Assembly (NCBI GenBank): GCA_963736425.1
Contig: CAVTOX010000023.1
Coordinates: 1-64,000 of the forward strand
From: Prado023 sp963736425
GTDB taxonomy: Bacteria; Actinomycetota; Actinomycetes; S36-B12; CAIYMF01
Length of the DNA stretch: 64,000 nucleotides
Direction: 5' to 3'
How positions within the stretch are numbered: the first letter of the stretch is position 1; every line of letters starts with the position of its first letter. Below the pieces are notes generated by a model. That model made no database searches and had not been told where the DNA came from. It saw only the letters and a program-made list of their open reading frames with translations. Shown in pieces: positions 1 to 8,050 of this stretch. The position numbers and the translations under genes are program-made.

Positions 1-1
1 G

Positions 2-415
2 GGGGAGTTCCTGGCACTCGCGGAGTCGTTCCGGCATGAGGGGGCCAAGGGCAACGCGCGGGCCCAGGTGCTCGGCGACACCCTCGACCGCGCCACCGAG
101 ACCCTGCTCACTGAGAACAAGTCTCCTGCGCGCAGGGTCGGGCAGATCGACAACCGCGGAAGCCACTTCTGGCTGGCCCGCTACTGGGCCCAGGAGTTGG
201 CCGCGCAGTCCGAGGATGTCGAGCTTGCTGCCCTGTTCGCCCCCGTGGCCGACCAACTGGTGGCGCAGTCCGAGGCGATCGACGCCGAGTTGATCGCCGT
301 CCAGGGCCATCCCGTGGACATCGGTGGCTACTACCGCCCGGACGAGGCCAGGGCGGCGGAGGTCATGCGGCCGAGTGCGACGTTCAACACGATCCTGGCA
401 TCGTTGGCTGGCTGA
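2..415 (+). CDS. icd: NADP-dependent isocitrate dehydrogenase, monomeric type (3' end only)
   Basis: This is the C-terminal 137 residues of a gene that begins before the window. It shows the closing motifs of the monomeric (about 740-residue) isocitrate dehydrogenases: a LTENKSPARRVGQIDNRGSH-like block, VDIGGYYRPD, and the terminal MRPSATFN. The enzyme converts isocitrate to 2-oxoglutarate with NADPH production in the cytoplasmic TCA cycle. The reading frame is open from base 2, so an internal ATG at 68 is not the start. The next gene starts 56 bp downstream with its own promoter-like operator. The family call is firm; the start and N-terminal domain are not visible. Confidence 0.93.
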   Translation, partial: GEFLALAESFRHEGAKGNARAQVLGDTLDRATETLLTENKSPARRVGQIDNRGSHFWLARYWAQELAAQSEDVELAALFAPVADQLVAQSEAIDAELIAVQGHPVDIGGYYRPDEARAAEVMRPSATFNTILASLAG

Positions 416-428
416 CCCCAACTCCAGG

Positions 429-471
429 GTACGGCCTTGCCGTATCGAGAGTACGGCGATACCGTACCTCC
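429..471 (+). promoter_or_regulatory. Tandem-palindrome operator and promoter of the vapBC pair
   Basis: Two similar palindromes sit side by side: GTACGG-ccttg-CCGTAT (429-445) and GTACGG-cgata-CCGTAC (451-467). Their centres are 22 bp apart, about two helical turns. Embedded in them are a -35-like TTGCCG (437-442) and a -10-like TACCGT (460-465) with 17 bp spacing, which places the transcription start at or near the A of ATG 472 (leaderless). Antitoxins of this class commonly bind such sites to repress their own operon. That this antitoxin does so is inference. Confidence 0.6.
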
Positions 472-735
472 ATGAAGACGACCTTGGTGCTCGACGACGC
501 CCTCGTGGATCGCGTCCGCGAGCGTGCGAAGGAGCGCGGTGTGAGCATGTCCAGCGTGGTCGAGGAGGCCATCGTGCGCATGTTGGCCCAACCGGAGGTC
601 CCCGCGACTCGGGAACCGATCGATCTCCCGTCGTACCCGATGGGTTCCTTCCTCGTCGACATCACCGACCGAGATGCGCTCTACGACGCGCTGGACGACC
701 CCGATCAGATGGCGCGGTACCGGGGCGAGCAGTGA
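472..735 (+). CDS. Ribbon-helix-helix antitoxin, VapB-like
   Basis: An 87-residue protein. The N-terminus (MKTTLVLDDALVDRVRERAK, then GVSMSSVVEEAIVRML) has the strand-helix-helix pattern of ribbon-helix-helix DNA-binding antitoxins; the acidic C-terminal half (roughly residues 48-87) would wrap and inhibit the toxin. Its stop overlaps the toxin's GTG start (GTGA at 732-735), so the two are translationally coupled. No Shine-Dalgarno sequence precedes ATG 472, which fits leaderless initiation from the promoter at 437-465. It probably autoregulates through the tandem palindromes just upstream. The exact VapB subfamily cannot be told from sequence alone. Confidence 0.8.
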   Translation: MKTTLVLDDALVDRVRERAKERGVSMSSVVEEAIVRMLAQPEVPATREPIDLPSYPMGSFLVDITDRDALYDALDDPDQMARYRGEQ

Positions 736-1172
736 TCGGGGTCGATACGAACGTCCTGGCCTATGCCGTCAATTCGCAGTGCCGGGAGCACGTGCCCTGT
801 CGTGAGGTTCTTCAGGGGGTGCGGGGTGCCGGCGCCCAGGGTGAGCCCCTCGCGCTGCCATGGTCGGTCGTGTATGAGTTCATGCGCGTCGTGACCCACC
901 CCGGGTTCCCCCAGCGGGCGCTCACGACAGACCAGGCGTGGGGCTTCGTCCAGGATCTGGCCCGTGCCCCGCACGTGACCGTGTTGGGACCGGGACCCGG
1001 CCATGCCGCGGCGGCCGAGCGGATGCTCAGCGCCCCCGGGGTACGCGGGAACCTTGTGCACGATGCGCACATCGCTGCGGTCCTCGCTGAGCACGGAGTG
1101 CGGCGGATCTACACCCGCGACCAGGATTTCCGCAGATTCCCCGGCCTCGAGGTCGTCGACCCTCTGGCCTGA
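732..1172 (+). CDS. PIN-domain ribonuclease toxin, VapC-like
   Basis: A 146-residue PIN-domain protein starting with GTG, in the overlap GTGA with the antitoxin stop. The first conserved acid is in IGVDTNVLAYAVN (Asp about residue 5), a second acidic region is PWSVVYEFMRVV (Glu about residue 47), and the last acids are in VHDAHIAAVL and YTRDQDF. These are the metal-binding carboxylates expected for a site-specific ribonuclease; VapC toxins typically cleave tRNA or rRNA. The length is normal for the family. A longer in-frame reading beginning at 324 is ignored because it would overlap icd and the antitoxin. Confidence 0.82.
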   Translation: MIGVDTNVLAYAVNSQCREHVPCREVLQGVRGAGAQGEPLALPWSVVYEFMRVVTHPGFPQRALTTDQAWGFVQDLARAPHVTVLGPGPGHAAAAERMLSAPGVRGNLVHDAHIAAVLAEHGVRRIYTRDQDFRRFPGLEVVDPLA

Positions 1173-1187
1173 AGGCACGCCAGCCGT

Positions 1188-1230
1188 TGTGTCATAGATC
1201 AGGCCAATTGAGCGCCGGATCGATGACACA
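1188..1230. repeat. Inverted repeat between convergent vapC and xth
   Basis: TGTGTCATAGATC (1188-1200) and GATCGATGACACA (1218-1230) are complementary at 12 of 13 positions, with a 17-nt loop. The hairpin lies between two convergent genes, so a bidirectional terminator is the simplest reading, but it is AT-richer than the other hairpins here and has no U tract. A protein-binding site is an alternative. Confidence 0.45.
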
Positions 1231-1242
1231 GGGCAGCCGGAC

Positions 1243-2082
1243 TCAGCGGCGTGGCGCCACAGCAGGGTGGTCGAACGTTGCCGACACCGCAGCGTGGTCG
1301 CTCCAGCGCTCGGCGTAGCTAGGCGCCTTGTGCACGGTGACCCCAGTGGCGCGCTCGGCCATCGCGGGCGACGCCAGGACGCCGTCGATCCGCCAGCCGC
1401 CGTCGGTGTCGAACCCGCGACCACGCCACGACCACCAGGTGTAGGGCCCCGGCCCGTCGCCGCCGAAGCGGCGGCCCAGGTCCGTCCAGCCGAGGCCGTC
1501 GGGGGTGTCGGCGTACCAGTGGTCCAGATGCGCACGCTCGGACTCCAGGAACCCCGCCTTCCCCCGGTTACCGCGCCAGTTCTTGATGTCGTGCTGGCAG
1601 AGGGCCACGTTCAGGTCCCCGCACACCAGGGCGGCCTCCCCGCAGTGCCCAGCCATCCACGAGCCGATCGCAGTGAGGAACCGGTCCTTCTCCTCGGCGC
1701 GAGGGCCTTCGGCCTCACCCGTGTGCACGTACACGCTGGCCACCCGGACCAGCGGTCCACCGTCGGGGTCCGCGACGCTCGCCTCGACCCAGCGGCCCTG
1801 ATCCGCGAACTCGGATCCACCCACTCCGAGCGCCACATCGGCCAGGGGCGTGCGGGCAAGCAACGCCACCCCCGCGTGCCCGTTCCTCGCCCCGGGCGCG
1901 AGCGCCAGGTGCCAGTCGCCCAGCCCGGCAGCGCCGAGCACCTCATCGACCTGCTCGGAGGTGGCCCGGACCTCCTGCAGGCACAGCACGTCGGCTCCGC
2001 TGCTCGCCAACCAGTCAAGACCCCCGCGGCGCAGGGCCGCACGGATCCCGTTGACGTTCGCCGTCACCACGCGCAGGGTCAC
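1243..2082 (-). CDS. xth: Exodeoxyribonuclease III (AP endonuclease)
   Basis: A 279-residue member of the exonuclease III/AP endonuclease family, acting on abasic sites in base excision repair. It starts with VVTANVNGIRAA (substrate-binding Asn) followed by LCLQEVR (metal-binding Glu, about residue 37). Later come CGDLNVAL (Asp and Asn of the active site), NRGKAGFLESER, and the C-terminal WRIDGVLAS and RWSDHAAVSATF (catalytic Asp-His pair). Length is typical. It lies 63 bp downstream of, and on the same strand as, the uncharacterised gene at 2146-3394, and converges with vapC. No promoter was recognised. Confidence 0.93.
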   Translation of the reverse strand: MTLRVVTANVNGIRAALRRGGLDWLASSGADVLCLQEVRATSEQVDEVLGAAGLGDWHLALAPGARNGHAGVALLARTPLADVALGVGGSEFADQGRWVEASVADPDGGPLVRVASVYVHTGEAEGPRAEEKDRFLTAIGSWMAGHCGEAALVCGDLNVALCQHDIKNWRGNRGKAGFLESERAHLDHWYADTPDGLGWTDLGRRFGGDGPGPYTWWSWRGRGFDTDGGWRIDGVLASPAMAERATGVTVHKAPSYAERWSDHAAVSATFDHPAVAPRR

Positions 2083-2145
2083 GACGCGATTATCCCGGTT
2101 GCCCCGCGACCGGATGCCACCCCGCTGTCCTGGGGGAAGAGTGGG

Positions 2146-3394
2146 TTATGACCTGGGCAGGACGCCGCTGAGGAAGGCGTTCAGCCCGGCGGCGGGCTTG
2201 GCAGCCGTGCGCATCATCACTCCCGGCAAGGTCTTCTCCAGGGCGCTGGGCAGTTGGCGCAGGAGCAGCCCGGCCATCAACTCGTCGAGCTTGTCCTGCG
2301 TCTCGAGCTCGGTGACCGCCTCCAGCATGGCGGGCAGCACGACAGCGAGCACGTCGTCGGTCGCCTCCTCGATGGCCGCGACCGACATCTGGCGCATCGC
2401 ATCGCTGGTCGCCGCGTTCGTGATGGCGTTGCTGACGACGGCGCTCATGGCCTCGGAGCGCTCAGCGCGCACCGCGCGGCCCCGCTCGGCGAGGGCGGCC
2501 AGACGGGCATCGGCCATCTCAGTGGCGAAAGTGGGCGAGATGGCGCGGACGACGTCAGCTGCGCGCATCGTGATCCCGGTGGCCATCGCGATGCTCCACG
2601 AGCCGGCGCGCCAGGCCCGATCGGCGATCACCGATACCACTCCGAGCGCCACATCCTCGGCGGGCGGGTACGCCGGCCGGGTGATGAGGGTGGTCGCCGG
2701 CCGAGGGGCGGATGCGGCCACCACGGGTGTCCCATCCAGCGGTAGGGACGCGGCCGGGGTCTCCTCGGCCCGCTCGGGGCCCCGCGAGGCGCCCCGCTCG
2801 GTTCGTCCCTCGGCCCGACCCTCACCGGGGAAGTCGGCGAGGAGCGCCTCGACGGCCGAGTAGCCGGTTGCGCGACTGATCGGGGCGGGTCGGTCCTCGC
2901 TCAGGCGTCGGGCAGCTCGGCTCGTGGCTGAGCGGCTCGTCCCGGTCCGTCGGACCGAGGCGCGGGTGGAGGCGGGCTCCGGTGCGGCCTGCGTTCGACT
3001 GGGACGCGGCCGGAGCGAACGGCCGATCGCTGCTGGTGCGGGTCCCCTTCGCCGAACGGCGGGTGCTCGATCCCCCCGCGGCCGGCGTGGCAGCCCCCGT
3101 GGCTGGGTCGGTGGACGTGGACGGGGACGTGGGACGTCGACGGGGACGTCGACGTGGCCGGGGCTGCCTGCCTGGCTTGGGCCTTCTTGGCCTGGGTGGT
3201 CCTGACCGGGGTCGGGGCAGTTGAGCCTTCTTCGCCCCACCCGCGGTCGAGCTGCCTGCGCGCGACCCACCCGTGGCTGAGCCCCCAGTGGCTGAGCCGG
3301 ACGAGGTCGCTGCGGTCCCCGTGGACCGGGCCGACGCCGAGGTGCGCTTGCGGGCCGACGATGTGGGCTTGGGGCTCGGCGTCTCGGCACTCAT
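2146..3394 (-). CDS. Uncharacterised protein with low-complexity N-terminus; reading frame breaks near 2.95-3.0 kb
   Basis: I do not recognise this protein. The likely start is ATG 3394, giving a Ser/Thr/Ala/Lys-rich beginning (MSAETPSPKPTSSARKRT...), a disordered, basic tail of about 130 residues. The C-terminal part, from about 2.93 kb down to 2146, is in another frame and is mostly amphipathic helix (SAVEALLADFPG; EEATDDVLAVVLPAMLEAV; LPSALEKTLPGVMMR). Neither frame alone gives a sensible whole, so at least one indel is present in the repetitive GC-rich part. The C-terminal segment has regular codon use and looks like real coding sequence. It is divergent from the CNNM gene and upstream of xth. 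Function unknown. Confidence 0.5.
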
Positions 3395-3533
3395 GGAACA
3401 ACGGTACGCGGTGTTCCATGAGCGGTGTGAATCCGTTCCGGGGCCACAAGCCGCGGGAAACGGCCCCGGTCACGCCCCCGGGTGGCCGATTCCGCAGCCC
3501 GTGAGGGCCTCGTGCGGTACATTTTCCAGCATT

Positions 3534-4868
3534 GTGGGTGAGTTGGGTGGGACCTTCGCGATCATCCTGGTCTTCACGCTGATCGGGGGCTTCTTCTCCG
3601 GTTCGGAGACCGCCCTGATCTCGCTGCGTGAGAGTCAGGTCCACCGGCTGGCAGAGTCAGACAGCCGACGTGGACCGCGACTGCTCGCGCTCATGGCCAA
3701 CCCCAACCGGTTCCTGGCCTCGGCGCAGGTCGGCGTCACCCTTGCCGGATTCATCTCCGCCGGCTTCGGCGCCTCGAGGATCGTGCCCATCGTCACCCCC
3801 TGGCTGACCTCGGCCGGCGTCCCGCTCCGGTTCGCTGAGCCGGCGGCCCTGATCACCAGCACGGTGGTGGTCGCCTACATCTCGCTGGTCCTCGGCGAGC
3901 TCGTCCCCAAGCGACTGGCCATCGCCAAGGCGGAGACGGTCGCGCTTGCAGTTGCGACCCCGATCGACTTCATGGCGCGGATCTCCCGGCCGTTCATCTG
4001 GTTTCTGTCGGTCTCCACCAACACGATCGTTCGGGTCGTTGGCCTGGACCCGGGCAGCGGTCGCGAGGCGATCACGGGCGAGGAGCTGCGCGGAATGGTG
4101 GCTGCGCACACCGACCTGACCGCTGAGGAGCGCGAGCTGATCGACGACGTCTTCGACGCCGGCGACACTGAGCTGCGCGAGGTGATGATCCCGCGCACGG
4201 AGGTGGCCTTCCTCGACGCGTCCCTTCCGGCCTTCCGCGCCGCGTCGCTCGTGGCCCAGATGCCGCACTCCCGCTACCCGGTGATCGGCGACTCCCCGGA
4301 CGACATCCTCGGGTTCGTGCACGTTCGCGACATCCTCACCCCCTCGATGGTCGACAGGTCGGTCCGCCTGGAGGACCTGGCCCGCGAGGTCGCCTTCTTC
4401 CCGGGGAGCAAGCAGGTGATCCCCGCCCTGACGGAGATGCGCCGTGGCGGGCATCACCTGGCCGTCGTCGCCGACGAGTACGGCGGCACGGCGGGGATCG
4501 TCACGCTGGAGGACCTGGTCGAGGAGCTCGTGGGCGACATCCAGGACGAGTACGACCAGGCCGGCGGCCCCCACGCCCACGCCCTGCGCACCGGCGCGCC
4601 CTTCGAGGTCGACGGGCTGCTCAACCTCGAGGACTTCGAGGAGGAGTCCGGGGTGGTGCTCCGAGATGGGCCCTACGAGACCGTTGCCGGCTGGTTCGTC
4701 GCCCAACTCGGTCGGCTGCCGGCGATCGGTGATCAGCTGAAGGGGACCGGAGCCGGGCTCGAGGTGATCGAGCTCGACGGACGCCGGATCTCCCGGCTGC
4801 GGGTCACGCCCACAGCCATCTCGTCGGACCCGACCGCGACGGCTGAACCGGAGGATTCCGGGGGCTGA
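3534..4868 (+). CDS. CNNM/CorC-type (hemolysin-family) membrane protein with CBS domains
   Basis: A 444-residue protein with the usual order of the family. The N-terminal DUF21/CNNM transmembrane domain (residues about 1-190) includes the signature GGFFSGSETALISLRES and GELVPKRLAI. A CBS pair (about 205-330) contains EVMIPRTEV and HSRYPVIGDS..ILGFVHVRD. A C-terminal CorC_HlyC domain (about 350-430) contains FEVDGLLNLEDF. Relatives are implicated in Mg2+/Co2+ transport or efflux and sensed by nucleotide-binding CBS domains; the substrate here is unknown. GTG 3534 is taken as start because the first membrane helix begins right after it; GTG 3501 is an alternative. trpS follows 69 bp later. Confidence 0.88.
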   Translation: MGELGGTFAIILVFTLIGGFFSGSETALISLRESQVHRLAESDSRRGPRLLALMANPNRFLASAQVGVTLAGFISAGFGASRIVPIVTPWLTSAGVPLRFAEPAALITSTVVVAYISLVLGELVPKRLAIAKAETVALAVATPIDFMARISRPFIWFLSVSTNTIVRVVGLDPGSGREAITGEELRGMVAAHTDLTAEERELIDDVFDAGDTELREVMIPRTEVAFLDASLPAFRAASLVAQMPHSRYPVIGDSPDDILGFVHVRDILTPSMVDRSVRLEDLAREVAFFPGSKQVIPALTEMRRGGHHLAVVADEYGGTAGIVTLEDLVEELVGDIQDEYDQAGGPHAHALRTGAPFEVDGLLNLEDFEEESGVVLRDGPYETVAGWFVAQLGRLPAIGDQLKGTGAGLEVIELDGRRISRLRVTPTAISSDPTATAEPEDSGG

Positions 4869-4937
4869 CCCACTTCCGGACGCGGGCCCGCCCGGTGGGG
4901 TCGGGCAATGGCGCAGAACTTTGCGACAATGACCGTC

Positions 4938-5939
4938 ATGTCTGACCGCCCTCGTGTGCTGTCCGGGATCCAGCCGACGGCCGATTCCTTCCACATCGGC
5001 AACTACCTGGGGGCATTGCGCAACTGGGTGGCGCTGCAGGAGACCCACGACTGCTTCTACTGCGTCGTCGACCTGCACGCGATCACCGTGGAGCACGACC
5101 CGGCGGAGCTGAACCGGCGCACCCGGGTGTCGTTCGCGCAGCTGGTGGCCCTGGGGGTCGACCCACAGCGCTCGACGGTGTTCGTCCAGAGCCAGGTTCC
5201 CGAGCACACGCAGCTGCAGTGGGCGCTGGCGTGCCTGACCGGCATGGGCGAGGCCGGCCGGATGACGCAGTTCAAGGACAAGTCGGCCCGGGCCGGCAGC
5301 GACCGCACCTCGGTCGGGCTGTTCACCTACCCGATCCTGCAGGCAGCCGACATCCTGGTGTACCGGGCCAACGCAGTCCCGGTCGGCGAGGACCAGCGCC
5401 AGCACCTCGAGCTGACCCGCGACCTGGCCGTCCGGTTCAACGGCCGGTTCGGGCCCACGCTGACCGTCCCGGAGCCGCTCATCGTCAAGGACACCGCCAA
5501 GATCTTCGACCTGGCCGATCCCACGTCGAAGATGAGCAAGTCCTCCCCGGCGGGCTGCGTGTTCCTGCTCGACCCCCCCAAGCAGACCGCGAAGAAGATC
5601 CGGTCCGCGGTCACGGACTCCGACACCGAGGTGCGTTTCGACGCGCAGGACAAGCCCGGGGTCTCCAACCTGCTGACGATCCTGGCCACCTTCACAGGGC
5701 GCACGGTCGCCGAGGTGGAGCCGGAGTTCGCCGGCCGGATGTACGGCGACCTCAAGAAGGAGGCGGCCGAGGCCGTCGTGGAGTTCGTCGAGCCCTTCCA
5801 GGCCCGGGTCGCCGAGCTTCTCGAGGACCCCGCCGAGCTCGACCGCCAGATGGCCGAGGGTGCTGCCCGTGCCCGTGAGGTCGCGTCCGCGACGTTGGCC
5901 GACGTGTACGCGAACCTGGGCTTCGTGACCGCTCGATGA
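4938..5939 (+). CDS. trpS: Tryptophanyl-tRNA synthetase
   Basis: A 333-residue class I aminoacyl-tRNA synthetase that charges tRNA-Trp. The HIGH-type motif is PTADSFHIGNYLGA (residues about 12-25) and the KMSKS loop is SKMSKSSPAG (about 198). GEDQRQHLELTRDLA in between is the conserved tryptophan/adenylate-binding region of bacterial TrpRS. ATG 4938 (MSDRPRVLSGIQPT) is preferred over ATG 4929 because bacterial homologues begin just before the SGIQPT block. A GACAAT hexamer at 4925-4930 lies 8 nt upstream, which would suit a leaderless transcript. The stop overlaps the next ATG (ATGA). Confidence 0.95.
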   Translation: MSDRPRVLSGIQPTADSFHIGNYLGALRNWVALQETHDCFYCVVDLHAITVEHDPAELNRRTRVSFAQLVALGVDPQRSTVFVQSQVPEHTQLQWALACLTGMGEAGRMTQFKDKSARAGSDRTSVGLFTYPILQAADILVYRANAVPVGEDQRQHLELTRDLAVRFNGRFGPTLTVPEPLIVKDTAKIFDLADPTSKMSKSSPAGCVFLLDPPKQTAKKIRSAVTDSDTEVRFDAQDKPGVSNLLTILATFTGRTVAEVEPEFAGRMYGDLKKEAAEAVVEFVEPFQARVAELLEDPAELDRQMAEGAARAREVASATLADVYANLGFVTAR

Positions 5940-7057
5940 GCGTCGCACCGGTGGTCCCCGCGGACGTCCTGGGCTCCGAGCCGCAGGACTGGCCCCTGAC
6001 CATCGGCGTGGCCCTGCCCATCCCCGAGCCGTTCCTCAGCGAGCTCGGCGCCTATCGGGAGCGGTTCGGCGACCCGCTGGCGCATGCGATCGTCGCGCAC
6101 ATCACCCTGGTGCCACCGACCGAGGTGGCCGACGAGGAGCATCTGGCCGCGATCCTGGCGCACCTGCAGGTGCTCGCCTCAGCCATGGAGCCGTTCCCGG
6201 TCGTCCTCGAGGGGGCTGGCACCTTCCGCCCGATCTCCCAGGTGGTGTTCGTCCCGATCGTTGAGGGCGAGCCAGAGGTCCGGGGGGCGGAGGCGGTGGT
6301 CCGTCAAGGGCCTCTCGGTCGGCCCCTGAACTTCCCGTACCACCCGCACGTGACCGTCGCCCACGACCTCGAGGAGGAGTGGCTGGACCAGGCCCACGAG
6401 GCGCTGCTGACCTACCGGGCGGCTTTCGAGGTCGATCGCCTCAGCCTGTTCATCCGGGGTGCCGATGCCGTCTGGCGCCCGGTGGCTGAGTTCCCGTTCG
6501 GGCAGTCGATCATCGACCCCCAGCGCTATGCCGGGGATTCGGTCATGATCGGCCTGCTGGACCCGGCCGAGTTCCCAGCACTCTGCCCTCGGCTCGGGGA
6601 GATCGTGGCCGATGCGGTGGCCTCAGGTGCAGGCGTGAACTTCCTGCTCCCGTTCACCGCAGCAGACGGCGAGGAGTGGTGGCGTGCGCAGTCCGACGAC
6701 GTGGCATCGGGCCGGCGGATCCTCCTCGTGGCGCGCGACGAGGGCGAGGTCGTCGGCACGATCTCGCTGAACCCCTCGCTCGCGCCCAACCAGCCACATC
6801 GGGCCGAGCTCAGCAAGCTGCTCGTGCACTCGGCCGACCGGCGTCGCGGTGTCGCGACCCGACTCATGGACGCAGCCTCCGCAGAGGCCCGTGAGCGCGG
6901 GTTCACCCTTCTGACCCTCGACTGCGTCGCCGGCGGGCCTGAGGAGGAGTTCTACCGCGGCGTGGGCTACGTGCCACTCGGCACCATCCCGGGTTACTCC
7001 CTGTCCCCGACGGGCGAGCCGCAGGACACCACGATCCTCTACCTCGAGCTGCGCTGA
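5936..7057 (+). CDS. Fusion of 2'-5' RNA ligase-like (2H) phosphoesterase and GNAT acetyltransferase
   Basis: A 373-residue two-domain protein. Residues about 18-185 form a 2H phosphoesterase domain: both catalytic H-x-T motifs are present (HIT at 55-57, HVT at 138-140). Such domains hydrolyse 2',3'-cyclic phosphates or 2'-5' linkages in RNA. After a short linker, residues about 195-373 are a GNAT N-acetyltransferase: LLVARDEGEVVGTISL, the acetyl-CoA loop RRRGVATRLMDAA near residue 302, and YRGVGYVPLG. The reading frame is continuous across the junction. The start overlaps the trpS stop (ATGA at 5936-5939), so it is co-translated with trpS. A stand-alone 2H protein next to trpS is common in actinobacteria; the GNAT fusion is less usual. 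Substrates unknown. Confidence 0.82.
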   Translation: MSVAPVVPADVLGSEPQDWPLTIGVALPIPEPFLSELGAYRERFGDPLAHAIVAHITLVPPTEVADEEHLAAILAHLQVLASAMEPFPVVLEGAGTFRPISQVVFVPIVEGEPEVRGAEAVVRQGPLGRPLNFPYHPHVTVAHDLEEEWLDQAHEALLTYRAAFEVDRLSLFIRGADAVWRPVAEFPFGQSIIDPQRYAGDSVMIGLLDPAEFPALCPRLGEIVADAVASGAGVNFLLPFTAADGEEWWRAQSDDVASGRRILLVARDEGEVVGTISLNPSLAPNQPHRAELSKLLVHSADRRRGVATRLMDAASAEARERGFTLLTLDCVAGGPEEEFYRGVGYVPLGTIPGYSLSPTGEPQDTTILYLELR

Positions 7058-7062
7058 GTCAC

Positions 7063-7914
7063 TCAGCCGAAGACCCCGGGAGGGGGGATCGGTGAGCCCG
7101 TCGCCGTGGCATCGGTGAATGCCAGGTGGTCGCCCACGAAGCCCTCGAGGTCCGCCCCGTGGAGCACCCGGGCGGGCCACGGGTCCCCCGCGCTGCGCCG
7201 GGTGAGGGCCGCGAGGTCCAGGGGCTCCGCCCACGGCGATTGGCCGACCACGATCAGGTTCCCGAACCGGCGGCCACGCAGGACCGAGGGCTCGGCGGCC
7301 ACCACGACGCGATCGAAGGTGGCCCGCACCCCGGCCACGTACCTGCGGGCGTAGGTCAGGGGGTTCTCGTCGGCGATGTTGGCCACCAGCGTCCCGCCGG
7401 GGGTCAGCACACGTCGCACGTGACCGAAGGCCTCCACGGTCGTGAGGTTCCCCGGGGTCTGGGCGCTGGCGAAGACGTCGAGGATGATCAGGTCGGCCGA
7501 GCCGTCGGGCAGCGACTCCAGCGCGGCCCGCGCCTCGGCAGTGCGTACCCGGATCTGGTGCTCCCGCGGCCAGGGCAGGTGCACGCGCACCAGCTCGACG
7601 AGCGCGGCGTCGTGCTCGATCACCAGGTTGCGGGTCCGGGGTCGGCTGGCGCTGGCATACCGGGCCAGGGCCATCGCCCCGCCGCCGAGGTGCACGACCC
7701 GCAGGGGTCCCGGCGGGAGCAGGTCGATCACGTGCCCGATGCGGCGCATGTACTCGAAGACCAGGCGGCTCGGGTCAGCGAGGTCCACGTGGGACTGCTG
7801 CGTGCCCTCGATCAGGAGCAGCCAGCCCTCGGGCAGGTCCGGATCGGGCACGAGGGTCGCCTCGCCCCCGGCCACCATGCGGGTGACGGTGCCACGCAGT
7901 GCCCGACGTCCCAT
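7063..7914 (-). CDS. Spermidine-synthase-like class I methyltransferase-fold protein
   Basis: A 283-residue Rossmann-fold protein of the spermidine synthase superfamily. VVHLGGGAMALARY (about residues 73-86) is the glycine-rich nucleotide-binding loop, RTRNLVIEHDAALVELVR the acidic residue after strand 2, and DLIILDVFASAQTPGNLTT the catalytic-loop region. Actinobacterial proteins of this kind are usually annotated only as fused MFS/spermidine-synthase-like or methyltransferases; no polyamine neighbours are present, so true spermidine synthesis is doubtful. It converges with the 2H-GNAT gene and is divergent from thioredoxin, with 136 bp of shared upstream region. Confidence 0.75.
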   Translation of the reverse strand: MGRRALRGTVTRMVAGGEATLVPDPDLPEGWLLLIEGTQQSHVDLADPSRLVFEYMRRIGHVIDLLPPGPLRVVHLGGGAMALARYASASRPRTRNLVIEHDAALVELVRVHLPWPREHQIRVRTAEARAALESLPDGSADLIILDVFASAQTPGNLTTVEAFGHVRRVLTPGGTLVANIADENPLTYARRYVAGVRATFDRVVVAAEPSVLRGRRFGNLIVVGQSPWAEPLDLAALTRRSAGDPWPARVLHGADLEGFVGDHLAFTDATATGSPIPPPGVFG

Positions 7915-8050
7915 GGGCGGTCATTGTCCACGAGGAACTCTCGCGACCCCGCCGCCGACGGCGGAATATCCGCGGCACCACGTGTGGTTCCATACCTGCC
8001 GGGGTATATCTGGCAAGACCATACTGACGCCTAGTGCAAGGAACAGACAC

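Noticed and set aside
3657..5948. A 763-residue minus-strand ORF opposite the CNNM and trpS genes
   Set aside because: It is the antisense shadow of two recognised genes; its Gly/Arg/His/Asp composition is that of reversed high-GC codons and it has no family features.
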